Positions 1 through 9,003 of a stretch of DNA of 64,000 bases are shown here, piece after piece (position 1 is the stretch's first letter; every line of letters begins with the position of its first letter). A program made the position numbers and the translations under genes. This stretch comes from Blastococcus saxobsidens DD2 (GTDB taxonomy: Bacteria; Actinomycetota; Actinomycetes; Mycobacteriales; Geodermatophilaceae), in the NCBI RefSeq assembly GCF_000284015.1, contig NC_016943.1, positions 2,025,541-2,089,540 of the forward strand. The letters run 5' to 3'. The notes below the pieces were generated by a model. It saw only the letters and a program-made list of their open reading frames with translations. It was not told the origin of the DNA and did not search any database.

Positions 1-104
1 AGCGGGAACGTCGGGCGTCAATCTAGCGGCTCGTGCTACCGGGCAGTAGCTCAGCGCTGTACCGAGGAGGGCCCACCGGGCCCGGAGCGGATAGCCTGCT
101 GCCC

Positions 105-536
105 ATGGCGGACCAGTCCACCCAGTCGATCGTCATCGAGGCGCCTGCGGCGGAGGTCATGGCGGTGATCGCCGATTTCCCGTCGTACCCGCAGTGGGTC
201 GCCGCCGCCAAGAAGGTCGAGGTGCTCGAGACGGGTGCGGACGGCCGGGCCCGCCAGGTGCACTTCGTGCTGGACGCCGGAGCCGTCAAGGACGACTACG
301 TCCTCGAGTACACCTGGGACGACGACCGCCGGGTGGCCTGGACCCTGGTCCGGGGACAGATGCAGAAGCGCCAGGAGGGCTCGTACACCCTGGTCGAGAC
401 CGGGGGCCGGACCGAGGTGACCTACTCGATCACCATCGACCTCTCCATCCCGATGCTGGGGATGATCAAGCGCAAGGCGGAGAAGGTCATCCTGGACACC
501 GCGCTCAAGGAGCTCAAGAAGCGCGTCGAGGCCTGA
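105..536 (+). CDS. SRPBCC (START-like) family protein
   Basis: A 143-residue single-domain protein of the SRPBCC/polyketide cyclase fold, a helix-grip cavity that binds hydrophobic ligands; the ligand is unknown. The family N-terminus is visible (SIVIEAPAAEVMAVIADFPS, with the usual YPQW a few residues on), as is the long C-terminal helix. The ATG at 105 was chosen over one at 33 because homologous sequence begins there and the extra 24 residues are low-complexity. It lies 5 nt upstream of an ArsA-like gene, and the same pair occurs in mycobacteria (Rv2185c-Rv2184c, from memory), so it probably forms an operon with the next three genes. Family assignment is firm; the biological role is not known. 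Confidence 0.88.
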   Translation: MADQSTQSIVIEAPAAEVMAVIADFPSYPQWVAAAKKVEVLETGADGRARQVHFVLDAGAVKDDYVLEYTWDDDRRVAWTLVRGQMQKRQEGSYTLVETGGRTEVTYSITIDLSIPMLGMIKRKAEKVILDTALKELKKRVEA

Positions 537-541
537 CCCGC

Positions 542-1690
542 GTGCGCACGCTGCTGGTCACCGGCCCCGGAGGTGCCGGGACGTCGACCGTGGCGGCGGC
601 CGCCGCGGCCAGGTCCGCGCTCGGCGGGCGACGCACGCTGCTGCTCACGCGGCAGGATCTCCCGGTGCCCGGCCTCGACGGGGTGCCCGGGCTGCGTACC
701 CAACGGGTGGGTGGCAGCCGCGCCGTCCAGGACCTGTGGGACGCGCACGCCGACGCCCTGGGCGCCCTGCTGCCACACCTGACCCTCCCGCCCGCCACCT
801 CGGTGGTGCCGCTGCCGGGTGCCGACGCCCTCGCCCTGCTCGCCGCGCTCGGCACGGCCGATGCCGAGGTGGTGGTGGTGGACGCCGGGCCGCTGCGCGA
901 CGGACTCGCCTTCGCGGCGCTCCCCGGAAGCCTCCGCTGGTGGCTCGACCAGGCCCTGCCCCCGACCGCGCGGGCGCTGGCGGCGGTCCGGACGGCGACC
1001 GTGGCCGCCGGCGCCGCCCGGCGCGGTCCGCTCGACGCCGTGCTGCACGTCGTCCCCGCGGTCGAGCGGCTGCTGGCGGCCGACCGGCTGGCCGACCCGG
1101 CCACCACGGCGGTCTGGCTCACCGCCGTTGCCCGCGAGGCCGCGGTTCCCGCGCACCGGAGGGCGGCGTCCGTGCTGGCTCTGCACGGGCTCCGGCCGGC
1201 CGCACTGGTCGCCCGGATGTTCCCCGCCGGGGGGACGGGGGAGTGGTGGGTGCGCCGGGCCGCCGAGCAGGACGCGGCGCTGGGCCGGCTCGCGGAGGTG
1301 GCCCCGCTGCACGCCGTCCCCGAGCTGCCGGGCACGCCGGCCGACGTGACCGACGCGGTGGCGTTGCTCGGCGGGCTGGACCTCCCCGAACGCGGCGGGC
1401 CGCCGGCCGCCACCCCGCAGCGGCGGCCGGGTGGGTGGCAGCTGACCGTGGCACTGCCCTTCGCCGACCGCGCGGAGGTGGGCCTGACCCGGTGGGGCGA
1501 TGACCTCGTGATCGGCGTGCGAGAGGATCGGCGTTCGCTGCGCCTGGACTCGTTGCTGCGCCGGTGCGAGGTGACGGGGGGCCGGATGGTCTCGCCCGGA
1601 ACCGCCGACGCGCGGCTGGAGATCAGCTTCCGCCCGGATCCGCAGCAGTGGCCGGCCGACCTCCTGGCGGCCGAGGGGAGGAACACATGA
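542..1690 (+). CDS. ArsA-like protein with degenerate P-loop
   Basis: This 382-residue protein has the layout of actinobacterial ArsA/GET3-like ATPases. It starts directly with the P-loop strand (LLVTGPGGAGTSTVA, from residue 4) and ends in an HSP20-like beta domain (about residues 300-375: LTVALPFADRAEVGL, then GDDLVIGV). The Walker A motif lacks both expected lysines: the signature Lys and the invariant Lys before Ser/Thr are Pro and Thr here (canonical GKGGVGKST). ATP hydrolysis is therefore doubtful and it may be a pseudo-ATPase. The GTG at 542 follows the SRPBCC stop closely, and the 3' end overlaps the next start by 4 nt (ATGA). It matches Rv2184c in order and type. A role in metal export is not implied. 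Confidence 0.85.
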   Translation: MRTLLVTGPGGAGTSTVAAAAAARSALGGRRTLLLTRQDLPVPGLDGVPGLRTQRVGGSRAVQDLWDAHADALGALLPHLTLPPATSVVPLPGADALALLAALGTADAEVVVVDAGPLRDGLAFAALPGSLRWWLDQALPPTARALAAVRTATVAAGAARRGPLDAVLHVVPAVERLLAADRLADPATTAVWLTAVAREAAVPAHRRAASVLALHGLRPAALVARMFPAGGTGEWWVRRAAEQDAALGRLAEVAPLHAVPELPGTPADVTDAVALLGGLDLPERGGPPAATPQRRPGGWQLTVALPFADRAEVGLTRWGDDLVIGVREDRRSLRLDSLLRRCEVTGGRMVSPGTADARLEISFRPDPQQWPADLLAAEGRNT

Positions 1691-2007
1691 CCACGGGTGC
1701 CGACTGGCTCGACCAGGCCCGCCGCCTGTTCGACGCCGTCCGCGCCAGCGCGGAGTCCCGCCCGGAGGCGGCCGAGGGCGCCCACGGCGACGACTGCCGC
1801 TGGTGCCCGGTCTGCCAGGCAGCGGCGGTGCTGCGGGGCGAGCGTCCGGAGGTGACCGCGGCCCTGGCCGACGTCCTCGCGACGACGGCGGCCGCGCTCC
1901 GCACCTTCGCGGAGGGCTCCGACGCGGCGTCCCCCGCCGAGCCGGCGCCGGCGGAGGAGGAGCGTCCCGAGGGGCAGCCGGACGTGCAGCGGATCGACAT
2001 CGCGTGA
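1687..2007 (+). CDS. Conserved small protein with CxxC motif
   Basis: A 106-residue acidic protein with one CRWCPVCQ motif near residue 40, which looks like a metal- or redox-active knuckle. The C-terminus is Pro/Glu/Ala-rich and probably disordered. It is translationally coupled on both sides: ATGA overlap with the ArsA-like gene and GTGA overlap with the ROK kinase gene. By position and size it corresponds to mycobacterial Rv2183c (from memory). The function is unknown; conserved linkage suggests it works with the SRPBCC/ArsA-like pair. Confidence 0.75.
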   Translation: MTTGADWLDQARRLFDAVRASAESRPEAAEGAHGDDCRWCPVCQAAAVLRGERPEVTAALADVLATTAAALRTFAEGSDAASPAEPAPAEEERPEGQPDVQRIDIA

Positions 2008-2993
2008 CCGAGCCAGACGGAACGGCGCGGCCGGCGCTCGGCATCGACATCGGTGGCACCAAGGTCGCGGGCGGGCTGGTCGCACCGGACGGCACGATCC
2101 TGGCCACCGCCCGGCGCGGTACGCCCGGGGCGTCGGTGCGCGAGACCGAGGACGCCATCGTCGCCGTCGTCGAAGAGCTGGCGGACGGGCACCCGGGCGA
2201 GCTCGTCGGGGTCGGCGTCGGCGCCGCCGGCTGGTTCGACCGGACGGGCGACACGGTCCTGTTCAGCCCGCACCTGGCGTGGCGGAACTCGACGCTGCGC
2301 AGGGACCTCGGCGCCCGGCTGCAGCGACCGCTCTGGGTCGGCAACGACGCCGACGCCGCCGCCTGGGCGGAGTACCGCTACGGAGCGGCGCGGGGCGCCG
2401 ACCTGGCGCTGATGATCACCCTCGGAACCGGGATCGGCGGGGGCATCGTCCTCGACGGCCGGCTGCGCCGCGGGTCGCACGGCGTCGCAGGGGAGTGGGG
2501 GCACATGCGCGTGGTCCCCGACGGCCGGCTGTGCGCGTGCGGCAACCGCGGCTGCTGGGAGCAGTACGCCAGCGGCACGGCGCTGGGCCAGACCGCCCGC
2601 GAGGTCGCCCGCACCTCACCGGCCGCGGCCGCGGTGCTCCTGGAGCGGGTGGACTGCGAGCCGGACCGGCTCACCGGTGAGCACGTGGCCCGCGCCGCCT
2701 ACGACGGCGACCCGCTGGCGCTGGAACTGGTGACCGAGGTGGGCTGCTGGCTCGGGCAGGGCATCGCCGACCTCGCCGCCGTGCTCGACCCCGAGGTGGT
2801 CGTGATCGGCGGCGGGGTGAGCGTGCTGGGCGAGATGGTGCTGGGCCCGGCCCGCGAGCGGCTGGACCGCGCACTGCCCGGCCGCGGATTCCGCCCCGGG
2901 CCGCGCATCGTCGCCGCCGCACTCGGAGCCCAGGCCGGCATCGTGGGCGCCGCCGACCTGGTCAGGCGCGCCGTCGCCGAGGGCGAGGCCTAG
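2004..2993 (+). CDS. glk: ROK-family glucokinase
   Basis: Cytoplasmic sugar kinase of the ROK family, probably phosphorylating glucose with ATP at the head of glycolysis. The 329-residue product shows the phosphate-binding loop (GIDIGGTKVAGG, about residues 12-23), the glycan-contacting GNDADAAAWAEY segment, the second nucleotide motif (LGTGIGGG) and the ROK zinc site CACGNRGCWEQYASG. The GTG at 2004 overlaps the preceding stop (GTGA), making this the fourth gene of the operon. No N-terminal helix-turn-helix is present, so it is a kinase rather than a ROK repressor. Glucokinase is the most likely activity; another hexose or N-acetylhexosamine cannot be excluded. Confidence 0.87.
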   Translation: MTEPDGTARPALGIDIGGTKVAGGLVAPDGTILATARRGTPGASVRETEDAIVAVVEELADGHPGELVGVGVGAAGWFDRTGDTVLFSPHLAWRNSTLRRDLGARLQRPLWVGNDADAAAWAEYRYGAARGADLALMITLGTGIGGGIVLDGRLRRGSHGVAGEWGHMRVVPDGRLCACGNRGCWEQYASGTALGQTAREVARTSPAAAAVLLERVDCEPDRLTGEHVARAAYDGDPLALELVTEVGCWLGQGIADLAAVLDPEVVVIGGGVSVLGEMVLGPARERLDRALPGRGFRPGPRIVAAALGAQAGIVGAADLVRRAVAEGEA

Positions 2994-3025
2994 CCAGTAC
3001 CGCGGCCACCCGGCAGCCGAACGGT

Positions 3026-3077
3026 GTGCGCGGACGGGCAGTTTCTGGACTGAGAACTGCCCGTTTGCGCACATCGT
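3026..3077. repeat. Dispersed hairpin, family A copy 1
   Basis: Inverted repeat with inner arms CGGGCAGTT (3035-3043) and AACTGCCCG (3055-3063) and outer arms GTGCGC/GCGCAC, followed by ATCGT. It lies between the convergent glucokinase and TIGR00300 genes and may act as a bidirectional terminator. Related copies lie at 14752, 21281 and 22309. Confidence 0.7.
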
Positions 3078-3133
3078 TCCGTCGGCGCGGCGCCTCTTAA
3101 GCCGCCTTCAGGGCGAACGTCTCTGGACCGGCA

Positions 3134-4387
3134 CTACTCCTCCGGAGCCAGCTCGCGGGCGAGTTGCTCGAGGAACAGGCCGATGTCGGTGACGATGCCC
3201 ATCGCCTGGGCGCTGCCGCGGTCGGCCAGCTTGGTCACCGTGGCCGGGTTGATGTCCACGCACACCAGCGGGATGGACGCCGGCAGCAGGTTCCCGGTCG
3301 CGATGGAGTGCAGCATGGTGGCGACCATGATCGCGAACCCGACGTCGTGCAGCTGGGCGCGCATCGCACGCTGACCATCGATGACGTCGGTGTGCACGTC
3401 GGGCAGCGGGCCGTCGTCGCGCACCGAGCCCACCAGCACGAACGGCTTGTCGGCTTCCACCATGGCGTGCATGACGCCGCCGGTGAGCACGCCGGAGTCG
3501 ACGGCCGCCCGGATCGAGCCCGCGGCCCGGATCGTGTTGATCGCCCGGATGTGGTGCTCGTGCCCGTGCGGCACCCCGGACCCCTTCGCCAGGTCCACGC
3601 CCAGCGAGGTGCCGAACAGCGCCGCCTCGATGTCGTGGGTGGCCAGTGCGTTGCCGGCGAACAGGACGTCGACGTAGCCGGCCCGGACCAGGCGCACCAT
3701 GGCGGGGGAGGCGCCGGTGTGGACCACCGCCGGCCCGCCGACCCACAACACCCGCTTGCCGGCGGCCTTCACCTCGCGCATCCGCTCGGCGATCTGCCGG
3801 ACCAGCAGCGCCTGGGGCTTCTCGCTGGACACCGCCGAGGACATGAAGCCGAAGTCGTCCTCGTCGCCCCGCGGCGGCGCCGGTGGCAGTTCGACGCGGA
3901 CCCCCGACGCGCCGCAGACCACGACGTCGCCGGCGCGCACGTCGCTCACCGGGACCGTGCGCACCGTGACCCTCCCACCCGCCCCGTCGCCGGCCTCCTC
4001 GGTGACCACCAGGCCGCAGTCCATCTCGGGGTTGGCCACCCGCAGCCACTCCCGGTCCAGCCGGACGAGGGTGTCGAGATTCGTCGTGGAGTAGAAGTCG
4101 TCGGGGAAGACCCCGGCGGCCGGGGCCGGCCGGGTGGTCGCGGTGCCCGGATCGACGGGATTCGCGCCGTGCACCTGGACGCGCATCAGGATGCGGTCCA
4201 GCCGCTCCACCCCGTCGGCACGGACCTCGATCCGCGCCGTCGACTCGTCCTCGTGCTCCCGGCCGAGGTCCAGGCTGGTGATCCGGTAGTCGCCGCCGTA
4301 CTCCAGCACGTCGTCCAGGACGCGGGCGAGGACCCCGGTGTCCATGAGGTGGCCGGTCAGCGCGACCGTGGCGGTGTGCGAGCTCAC
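3134..4387 (-). CDS. TIGR00300-family protein (LOR/SDH domain; ornithine cyclodeaminase-like)
   Basis: A 417-residue protein of the TIGR00300 family, whose LOR/SDH bifunctional-enzyme domain is shared with archaeal ornithine cyclodeaminase and the C-terminal half of cyanobacterial ArgZ/AgrE. Those enzymes convert ornithine to proline and ammonia using NAD. The N-terminal part (about 1-100) is the small conserved domain (LTGHLMDTGVLARVLDDV, then DYRITSLDLG). The rest is Rossmann-like, with GVMHAMVEADKPFVLVGS and VCVDINPATVTKLADRGS. GTG at 4387 begins the conserved N-terminus; the open frame continues upstream without similarity. The ArgZ arginine hydrolase domain is absent. The family call is firm and the substrate is inferred. 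Confidence 0.8.
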   Translation of the reverse strand: MSSHTATVALTGHLMDTGVLARVLDDVLEYGGDYRITSLDLGREHEDESTARIEVRADGVERLDRILMRVQVHGANPVDPGTATTRPAPAAGVFPDDFYSTTNLDTLVRLDREWLRVANPEMDCGLVVTEEAGDGAGGRVTVRTVPVSDVRAGDVVVCGASGVRVELPPAPPRGDEDDFGFMSSAVSSEKPQALLVRQIAERMREVKAAGKRVLWVGGPAVVHTGASPAMVRLVRAGYVDVLFAGNALATHDIEAALFGTSLGVDLAKGSGVPHGHEHHIRAINTIRAAGSIRAAVDSGVLTGGVMHAMVEADKPFVLVGSVRDDGPLPDVHTDVIDGQRAMRAQLHDVGFAIMVATMLHSIATGNLLPASIPLVCVDINPATVTKLADRGSAQAMGIVTDIGLFLEQLARELAPEE

Positions 4388-4467
4388 CCGCCGCACGCTA
4401 GCGGAAGGACGCCGTCCTCTCGGCCTCCTGCGCGATGGGGACCCGGCCCGCCACCGTCGGCGACGCG

Positions 4468-5148
4468 CTAGACGACGGCGCCGTCGTCGCCGTCGTCCGA
4501 GCGGTCGCCCATGCGCGACACGAGCAGGGCGACGCCACCGGCGATGACGCCCACGCCGAGCACCAGGCCCACGTCGGCCGACAACCCCAGCACGCTGGGG
4601 ACGCCGATCAGCAGGATTCCCGCGACGACGAGCAGCACGGCGTAGAGAGCGGCCGGTGCGGGCACCGGGAGCGGTGGCGGCGGCGGGGGCTCGTAGTGCT
4701 CGTCGGGTCGATCCAGGACCGGCACCTCGTGCGGCGGCGGCGGAGGGGCCTCGACCGGTGTGCCTCCGACGGGCCCGGGCCCGTGCTCGGCCTCGAACGC
4801 GGCGACGATCCGCCGCCACTCGGCGTCCTCGTCGACCGCGGGACGGCCGGTCTGCCGCACGACGCGCGGCTCGACGGGGTGCTCGTCGGCGTACTGGTCG
4901 ACCAGTCCGCGCGCCTCGGCCCGGCGGGCCCGGTCGACGAACAGCCGGTCCGAGGGCGGACTGGGCAGGAACACCGACCGGGTGTAGGGGGCGACGTCGG
5001 CGGACGGCTCCAGGTAGGCGGCGATCCCGGCGGCCTCGAGGACGTCGAGCAGGTGCTCACCCACCCGCGGGTCCACGTCGCGCAACGGGCTCCACAGCGT
5101 CGCGTCGAGCCCGTTGTCGCGGCGGCCACGGCCCCGGCGGTCGGTCAT
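4468..5148 (-). CDS. Actinobacterial membrane protein of unknown function
   Basis: A 226-residue protein not assigned to a named family. The first 130 residues are soluble and charged, a proline-rich linker follows (runs of PPPPP at about 133-137 and 157-163), and two hydrophobic helices lie near the C-terminus (ALYAVLLVVAGILLIGV and VGLVLGVGVIAGGVALLV) with an acidic tail. Its start overlaps the stop of the upstream esterase gene by 4 nt (ATGA), so the two are cotranscribed. A membrane-anchored accessory protein is likely. Confidence 0.7.
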   Translation of the reverse strand: MTDRRGRGRRDNGLDATLWSPLRDVDPRVGEHLLDVLEAAGIAAYLEPSADVAPYTRSVFLPSPPSDRLFVDRARRAEARGLVDQYADEHPVEPRVVRQTGRPAVDEDAEWRRIVAAFEAEHGPGPVGGTPVEAPPPPPHEVPVLDRPDEHYEPPPPPPLPVPAPAALYAVLLVVAGILLIGVPSVLGLSADVGLVLGVGVIAGGVALLVSRMGDRSDDGDDGAVV

Positions 5149-5963
5149 CGGCGGTCCGCCGCGGACACGTCGGGCTGGTCGGCCGGGACGCGCTCGCGGA
5201 TCCACTCCGCGGACCGGGCGAAGATCAGCGGGGCGTCGTTGTCGAGGGTGGCCACGTGGAAGCTGTTCTCGAGCAGCACCTCGGTGGTGTCCGCGCTGCC
5301 CACGCCGGCGAGCAGGATGGTGCTGTTGACCGGCTCCACGACGTGGTCCTCCACGCTGCGGAAGACGACCACGGGTGCGGTGACCCGGCCCAGGTCCGCC
5401 CGGGTCGCGGCCCAGAGGCCGCGGAGCTGCATCATCGCGCGGGTCGGCAGCTTGCGGTAGGCCAGCTCGGTGACGCCGGACTTCCTGATGTCGCTGGCGA
5501 TCGGCGCCCAGCTGGGCGTGACGCGCGCCAGCAGGGGCAGCAGCTTGGCATCCAGCCGCTGGGTCAGCAGAGCGGGGTTCACCAGCAGCAGGCCGGCGAC
5601 GTCGTCGGGCCGGACCTCGGCCAGCCGGGTGGCGAGCGTGCCACCCATCGAGAGGCCGGCCACGAACACGCGGTCGCAGCCGGCGGCGAGCTCGTCGAAG
5701 GCGCCCTCGACGGTCGCCGTCCACTGGTCGTGGGTGCAGGTGTTGCAGTCCTGCCAGCGGGTGCCGTGGCCGGGCAGCAACGGGCACCGCACCGCGAAAC
5801 CCTCGGCGGCCAGGGCCTCGCCCCAGGGCCGCATGCTCATCGGCGTCCCCGTGAACCCGTGCACCAGCAGGACCCCGGTGCGGCCCTCGGGCCCGGGACC
5901 GCCCGGGAAGGAGAACGGCTCCGCACCGGCCATGACCTCGGCGGCAGGGGTCGGTCCGGGCAC
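5145..5963 (-). CDS. Alpha/beta hydrolase, carboxylesterase Est30-like
   Basis: A 272-residue monoacylglycerol lipase/carboxylesterase-type serine hydrolase. The oxyanion segment LLVHGFTGTP, the nucleophile elbow GLSMGG, an acid in RSVEDHVV and the histidine in ENSFHVAT form a complete triad. A GTG at 5963 is preferred because AGGAGG lies about 5 nt upstream; an internal ATG (residue 11) has no such site. It heads a two-gene minus-strand operon and is divergent from plsC. No signal peptide is visible, so it should be cytoplasmic. Substrate is probably a short- to medium-chain ester or monoglyceride. Confidence 0.85.
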   Translation of the reverse strand: MPGPTPAAEVMAGAEPFSFPGGPGPEGRTGVLLVHGFTGTPMSMRPWGEALAAEGFAVRCPLLPGHGTRWQDCNTCTHDQWTATVEGAFDELAAGCDRVFVAGLSMGGTLATRLAEVRPDDVAGLLLVNPALLTQRLDAKLLPLLARVTPSWAPIASDIRKSGVTELAYRKLPTRAMMQLRGLWAATRADLGRVTAPVVVFRSVEDHVVEPVNSTILLAGVGSADTTEVLLENSFHVATLDNDAPLIFARSAEWIRERVPADQPDVSAADRR

Positions 5964-6073
5964 TGGTCCTCCTCGGCGTCCGGCGGGTGGTGCCGGTGTC
6001 GGCTAGCTCACGGTGGTGCCCGGATTGTGATTCGGGCCCCAGGATCCCTAGTCTGGCAGTCCCCGAGGGAGGC

Positions 6074-6835
6074 GTGTTGTTCTACTGGTTCCTCAAGTTC
6101 GTCGCGATCGGCCCCCTGGCGCGGGTCGTGTTCCGCCCGAAGGCGGAGGGCGCCGAGAACGTGCCCGCGACGGGCGCCGCGATCCTGGCGAGCAACCACC
6201 TGTCCGCCACCGACTGGATCTTCCTGCCGCTGCAGCTCAGGCGGCGGGTCACGTTCCTCGCGAAGGCGGAGTACTTCACCGGCACGGGCGTGAAGGGCTT
6301 CCTGCAGCGGGCGTTCTTCACCGGTGCCGGCCAGGTCCCGATCGACCGGTCCAGCGCCTCGGCCGCCGAGGGCGCCATCCAGACCGGCCTGCGGATCCTC
6401 CGGGAGGGCAAGCTCCTCGGGATCTACCCCGAGGGCACCCGCTCGCCCGACGGCCGGCTGTACCGCGGCAAGATCGGCGTCGCGCGCATGGCACTGGAGA
6501 TCGGTGTGCCGGTCGTCCCCGTGGCGGTGGTCTACAGCTCCCGGCCGCTGCCGTTCGGCAAGAAGATCACCCGGGTGCGGGTCCGGTTCGGCGAGCCGCT
6601 GGACTTCAGCCGCTACGAGGGCCTGGCCGGCGACCGGTTCGTCGAGCGGTCGGTCACCGACGAGATCATGTACGAGATCATGACGCTGTCGGGTCAGGAG
6701 TACGTCGACGTCTACGGCGCGGCCGTGAAGAAGTCGATGGACGCCACCGGCGCCAGCGCGAACGAGGTCGTCGCCACCCTGCAGCCGCCGGCCGGTGAGG
6801 CCGCCGACCGCGCCCCCACCACCCTCGCCGGCTGA
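6074..6835 (+). CDS. plsC: 1-acyl-sn-glycerol-3-phosphate acyltransferase
   Basis: Membrane-associated acyltransferase that converts lysophosphatidic acid to phosphatidic acid. The PlsC motifs are in order: NHLSATDWIFLP (NHx4D catalytic block), the acceptor-binding block VPIDRS, and EGTRSPDGRLYRGKIGVARMA. An N-terminal hydrophobic segment (FYWFLKFVAIGPLARVVF) probably anchors it. The start is GTG 6074 or TTG 6077; the GAGGGAGG tract ends at 6072, so TTG has better spacing. A possible -10 (TAGTCT, about 6049) lies upstream. It corresponds to Rv2182c in the conserved block. Confidence 0.88.
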   Translation: MLFYWFLKFVAIGPLARVVFRPKAEGAENVPATGAAILASNHLSATDWIFLPLQLRRRVTFLAKAEYFTGTGVKGFLQRAFFTGAGQVPIDRSSASAAEGAIQTGLRILREGKLLGIYPEGTRSPDGRLYRGKIGVARMALEIGVPVVPVAVVYSSRPLPFGKKITRVRVRFGEPLDFSRYEGLAGDRFVERSVTDEIMYEIMTLSGQEYVDVYGAAVKKSMDATGASANEVVATLQPPAGEAADRAPTTLAG

Positions 6836-6951
6836 CGCGCCTCCCGGGCGGGGCGCTTCCGCCGGACGCCCCACCGTCGGCCGGGTGACGGCGATCGGAG
6901 GGCGCCGCGGCGGGGCTGTCCCCGGCGTCCCGGCTGCGGCAGCATGAGGCG

Positions 6952-9003
6952 GTGGCGATCACCGCGTCCCGCCCGGAGCAGGGCCTGCCGTCACCGCCCA
7001 CGGCCTCCCGGACGCGGCCGACCTCGCTGCTGACCGCTCTCGGGGCCGTGGCGGCGGGCCTGGCGCTGGAGTTCAGCGCCGGTGCCGACCGGATCGTCAA
7101 CCCCTTCCTGCCGGTCCTCGTCACGGCGGCGCTGATGGACTCCGTGCTCGGTCACCTGATCGGACGCCGGCACCCCCGGCACCCGCTCGCCCGCGTGCTG
7201 CAGCTCGCCGGGCTGCTCGCCGCGGCCGTGGTCCTGACGGGTGGATACGCCAACGCGGCGTTGTTCGGGCCGCTGCCCGAGCCCGGGGCCACGCTCGCCC
7301 TCTGGCTGAGCCGTTGGCTGTGGGTGCCGTCGTCCGCCGTGTCCGTCCTGGGCCTGCTGCTGCTCTTCCCCGACGGCCGGCTGCCCTCACCTCGCTGGCG
7401 GCCGGCGGCCGCGCTGGCCGCCGGGGGACCGGTCCTGCTCACCGTCCACTTCGCCACCATGCCGTTCACGGAGTCCCTCTGGCGGGCCGTGCCGGTGGCG
7501 AACCCGCTGGCCGTGGTCCCGCAGCAGGTCTCGCTCGTCCTCGAGGCGGTCGCGCATCCGCTGTGGGCGCTGGGCGTGGCCGTCGGTTCGGCGGCCGTGG
7601 TCGTCCGCCGGCACCGCGCGGTCGGTGACGAGCGGCGACGGTTCCGGCTGGTCGTCGTCCCCGCGGTGCTCCTGCCCTTCGCGTTGCTCGCCGCCGCCCT
7701 GACCGAGGTCGGCGGGCTCGCCGAGATGGTCGTGGCCACCTGGCTGGCCATCGCGGTCACCGTGGCGATGGTGCGGCACCGGATGTTCGACCTGGACGTG
7801 GTGGTCAACCGCACGATGGTGCACGGCCTGCTCGTCGTGTCCCTGTTCGGCGCGTACGTCACCGTGGTGGCGCTGGTCTCCGAAGTGGTCGGCGGCGACG
7901 TCTCCTGGCCGGCCGGCGTGGTCGCCGCGCTCGTCGTCGCCACGCTGACCGGACCACTGCTCTCCCGGCTGCGCACGGGCGTCGACCGATTGATGTACGG
8001 CGACCGTGGGCGGCCGGACGCCGTGGCCGGCCGGCTGGCGGTGGCGACGACCCGCGACGCGGCCGGTGATCAGCCCGCCGACGTGCTGACCGCCGCCGCC
8101 GAGGCGCTGCGCGACGCGCTACGCGTGCCGTGGGTCCGCGTCGAGGTGGGCAGCGACCGGGGCGCGGCCGGGGACCCGCGAACCGAGGGACGGGAGGTGG
8201 ACATCCGGCTGGGTGCGGAGTTGCTCGGCCGCCTGTGCGTGGGAGCACGCTGGGACGGCGAGCGGTTCACCGCCACGGATGAGCAGGCCCTGGAGGCGGC
8301 GGCGCGGCAGCTCGGGGTCACCGCCGAGGCCTACCTGCTCGCCCGGCGGCTGGCCGACGCCCGGGAACGACTGGTCAGCGCCCGCGAGGACGAGCGGCGC
8401 CGGATCCGCCGCGATCTGCACGACGGCCTGGGCCCCTCACTGGCCGGCATCACCGCCGCGCTGGAGGGACTGGAGGAGGTGGCGCGCAGCGATCCCGGTG
8501 TCGCCGCGGCCGCGCTGCCCGGACTGCGGGCGCAGGCCCGCGCCGCGGTCGTCGACGTCCGCCGGCTGGTCGACGGGCTCCGTCCGCCGGCGCTGGACGA
8601 GCTGGGGCTGGCGGGGGCACTGGCCGAGGAACTGCGCAGGCTGCAGCAGGCCACCGGTGTCCGCTGCGCACTCGCAGCCCCGGAGCGGGTCCCGGCACTT
8701 CCGGCCGCCGTGGAGGTGGCAGCGCTGCGGATCGCGCTGGAGGCCGCCACGAATGTCGTCCGGCACGCCTCGGCCGCGACCTGCGCCGTCGCGCTGGAGG
8801 TGGGGGAGCGGGACGTCGCCGTCCGTGTGGACGACGACGGCACGGGCGTGCCCGCGGACGTCGTCCCGGGGGTCGGGCTGACGTCGATGCGCGAGCGCGC
8901 CGAGGAGATCGGCGGCACGTGCACCGTCGCCGCCCGCCCGGGAGGCGGGACGCGGGTGTCCGCCGTCCTCCCCCTGCCGCGCACGCCCGGGGTCGGCGCG
9001 TGA
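6952..9003 (+). CDS. Membrane sensor histidine kinase (HisKA_3 type)
   Basis: A 683-residue sensor kinase of the NarL/LuxR-partner class. The N-terminal half has about eight hydrophobic segments and no clear extracellular domain. A weak GAF-like stretch (about 370-465) precedes the dimerisation/phosphoacceptor helix DERRRIRRDLHDGLGPSLAG with phosphorylatable His490. A HATPase_c domain follows with N box (ALEAATNVVRHASA), G1 (VDDDGTGVP) and G2 (GVGLTSMRERAEEIGG). Its stop overlaps the response-regulator start (GTGA), forming a two-component pair. The signal may be a membrane or envelope state; the sequence does not show it. Confidence 0.88.
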   Translation: MAITASRPEQGLPSPPTASRTRPTSLLTALGAVAAGLALEFSAGADRIVNPFLPVLVTAALMDSVLGHLIGRRHPRHPLARVLQLAGLLAAAVVLTGGYANAALFGPLPEPGATLALWLSRWLWVPSSAVSVLGLLLLFPDGRLPSPRWRPAAALAAGGPVLLTVHFATMPFTESLWRAVPVANPLAVVPQQVSLVLEAVAHPLWALGVAVGSAAVVVRRHRAVGDERRRFRLVVVPAVLLPFALLAAALTEVGGLAEMVVATWLAIAVTVAMVRHRMFDLDVVVNRTMVHGLLVVSLFGAYVTVVALVSEVVGGDVSWPAGVVAALVVATLTGPLLSRLRTGVDRLMYGDRGRPDAVAGRLAVATTRDAAGDQPADVLTAAAEALRDALRVPWVRVEVGSDRGAAGDPRTEGREVDIRLGAELLGRLCVGARWDGERFTATDEQALEAAARQLGVTAEAYLLARRLADARERLVSAREDERRRIRRDLHDGLGPSLAGITAALEGLEEVARSDPGVAAAALPGLRAQARAAVVDVRRLVDGLRPPALDELGLAGALAEELRRLQQATGVRCALAAPERVPALPAAVEVAALRIALEAATNVVRHASAATCAVALEVGERDVAVRVDDDGTGVPADVVPGVGLTSMRERAEEIGGTCTVAARPGGGTRVSAVLPLPRTPGVGA

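Noticed and set aside
43..75. tRNA-like string GTAGCTCAGC near the left end
   Set aside because: No acceptor stem or T-arm (GTTCRANYC) follows at the right distance.
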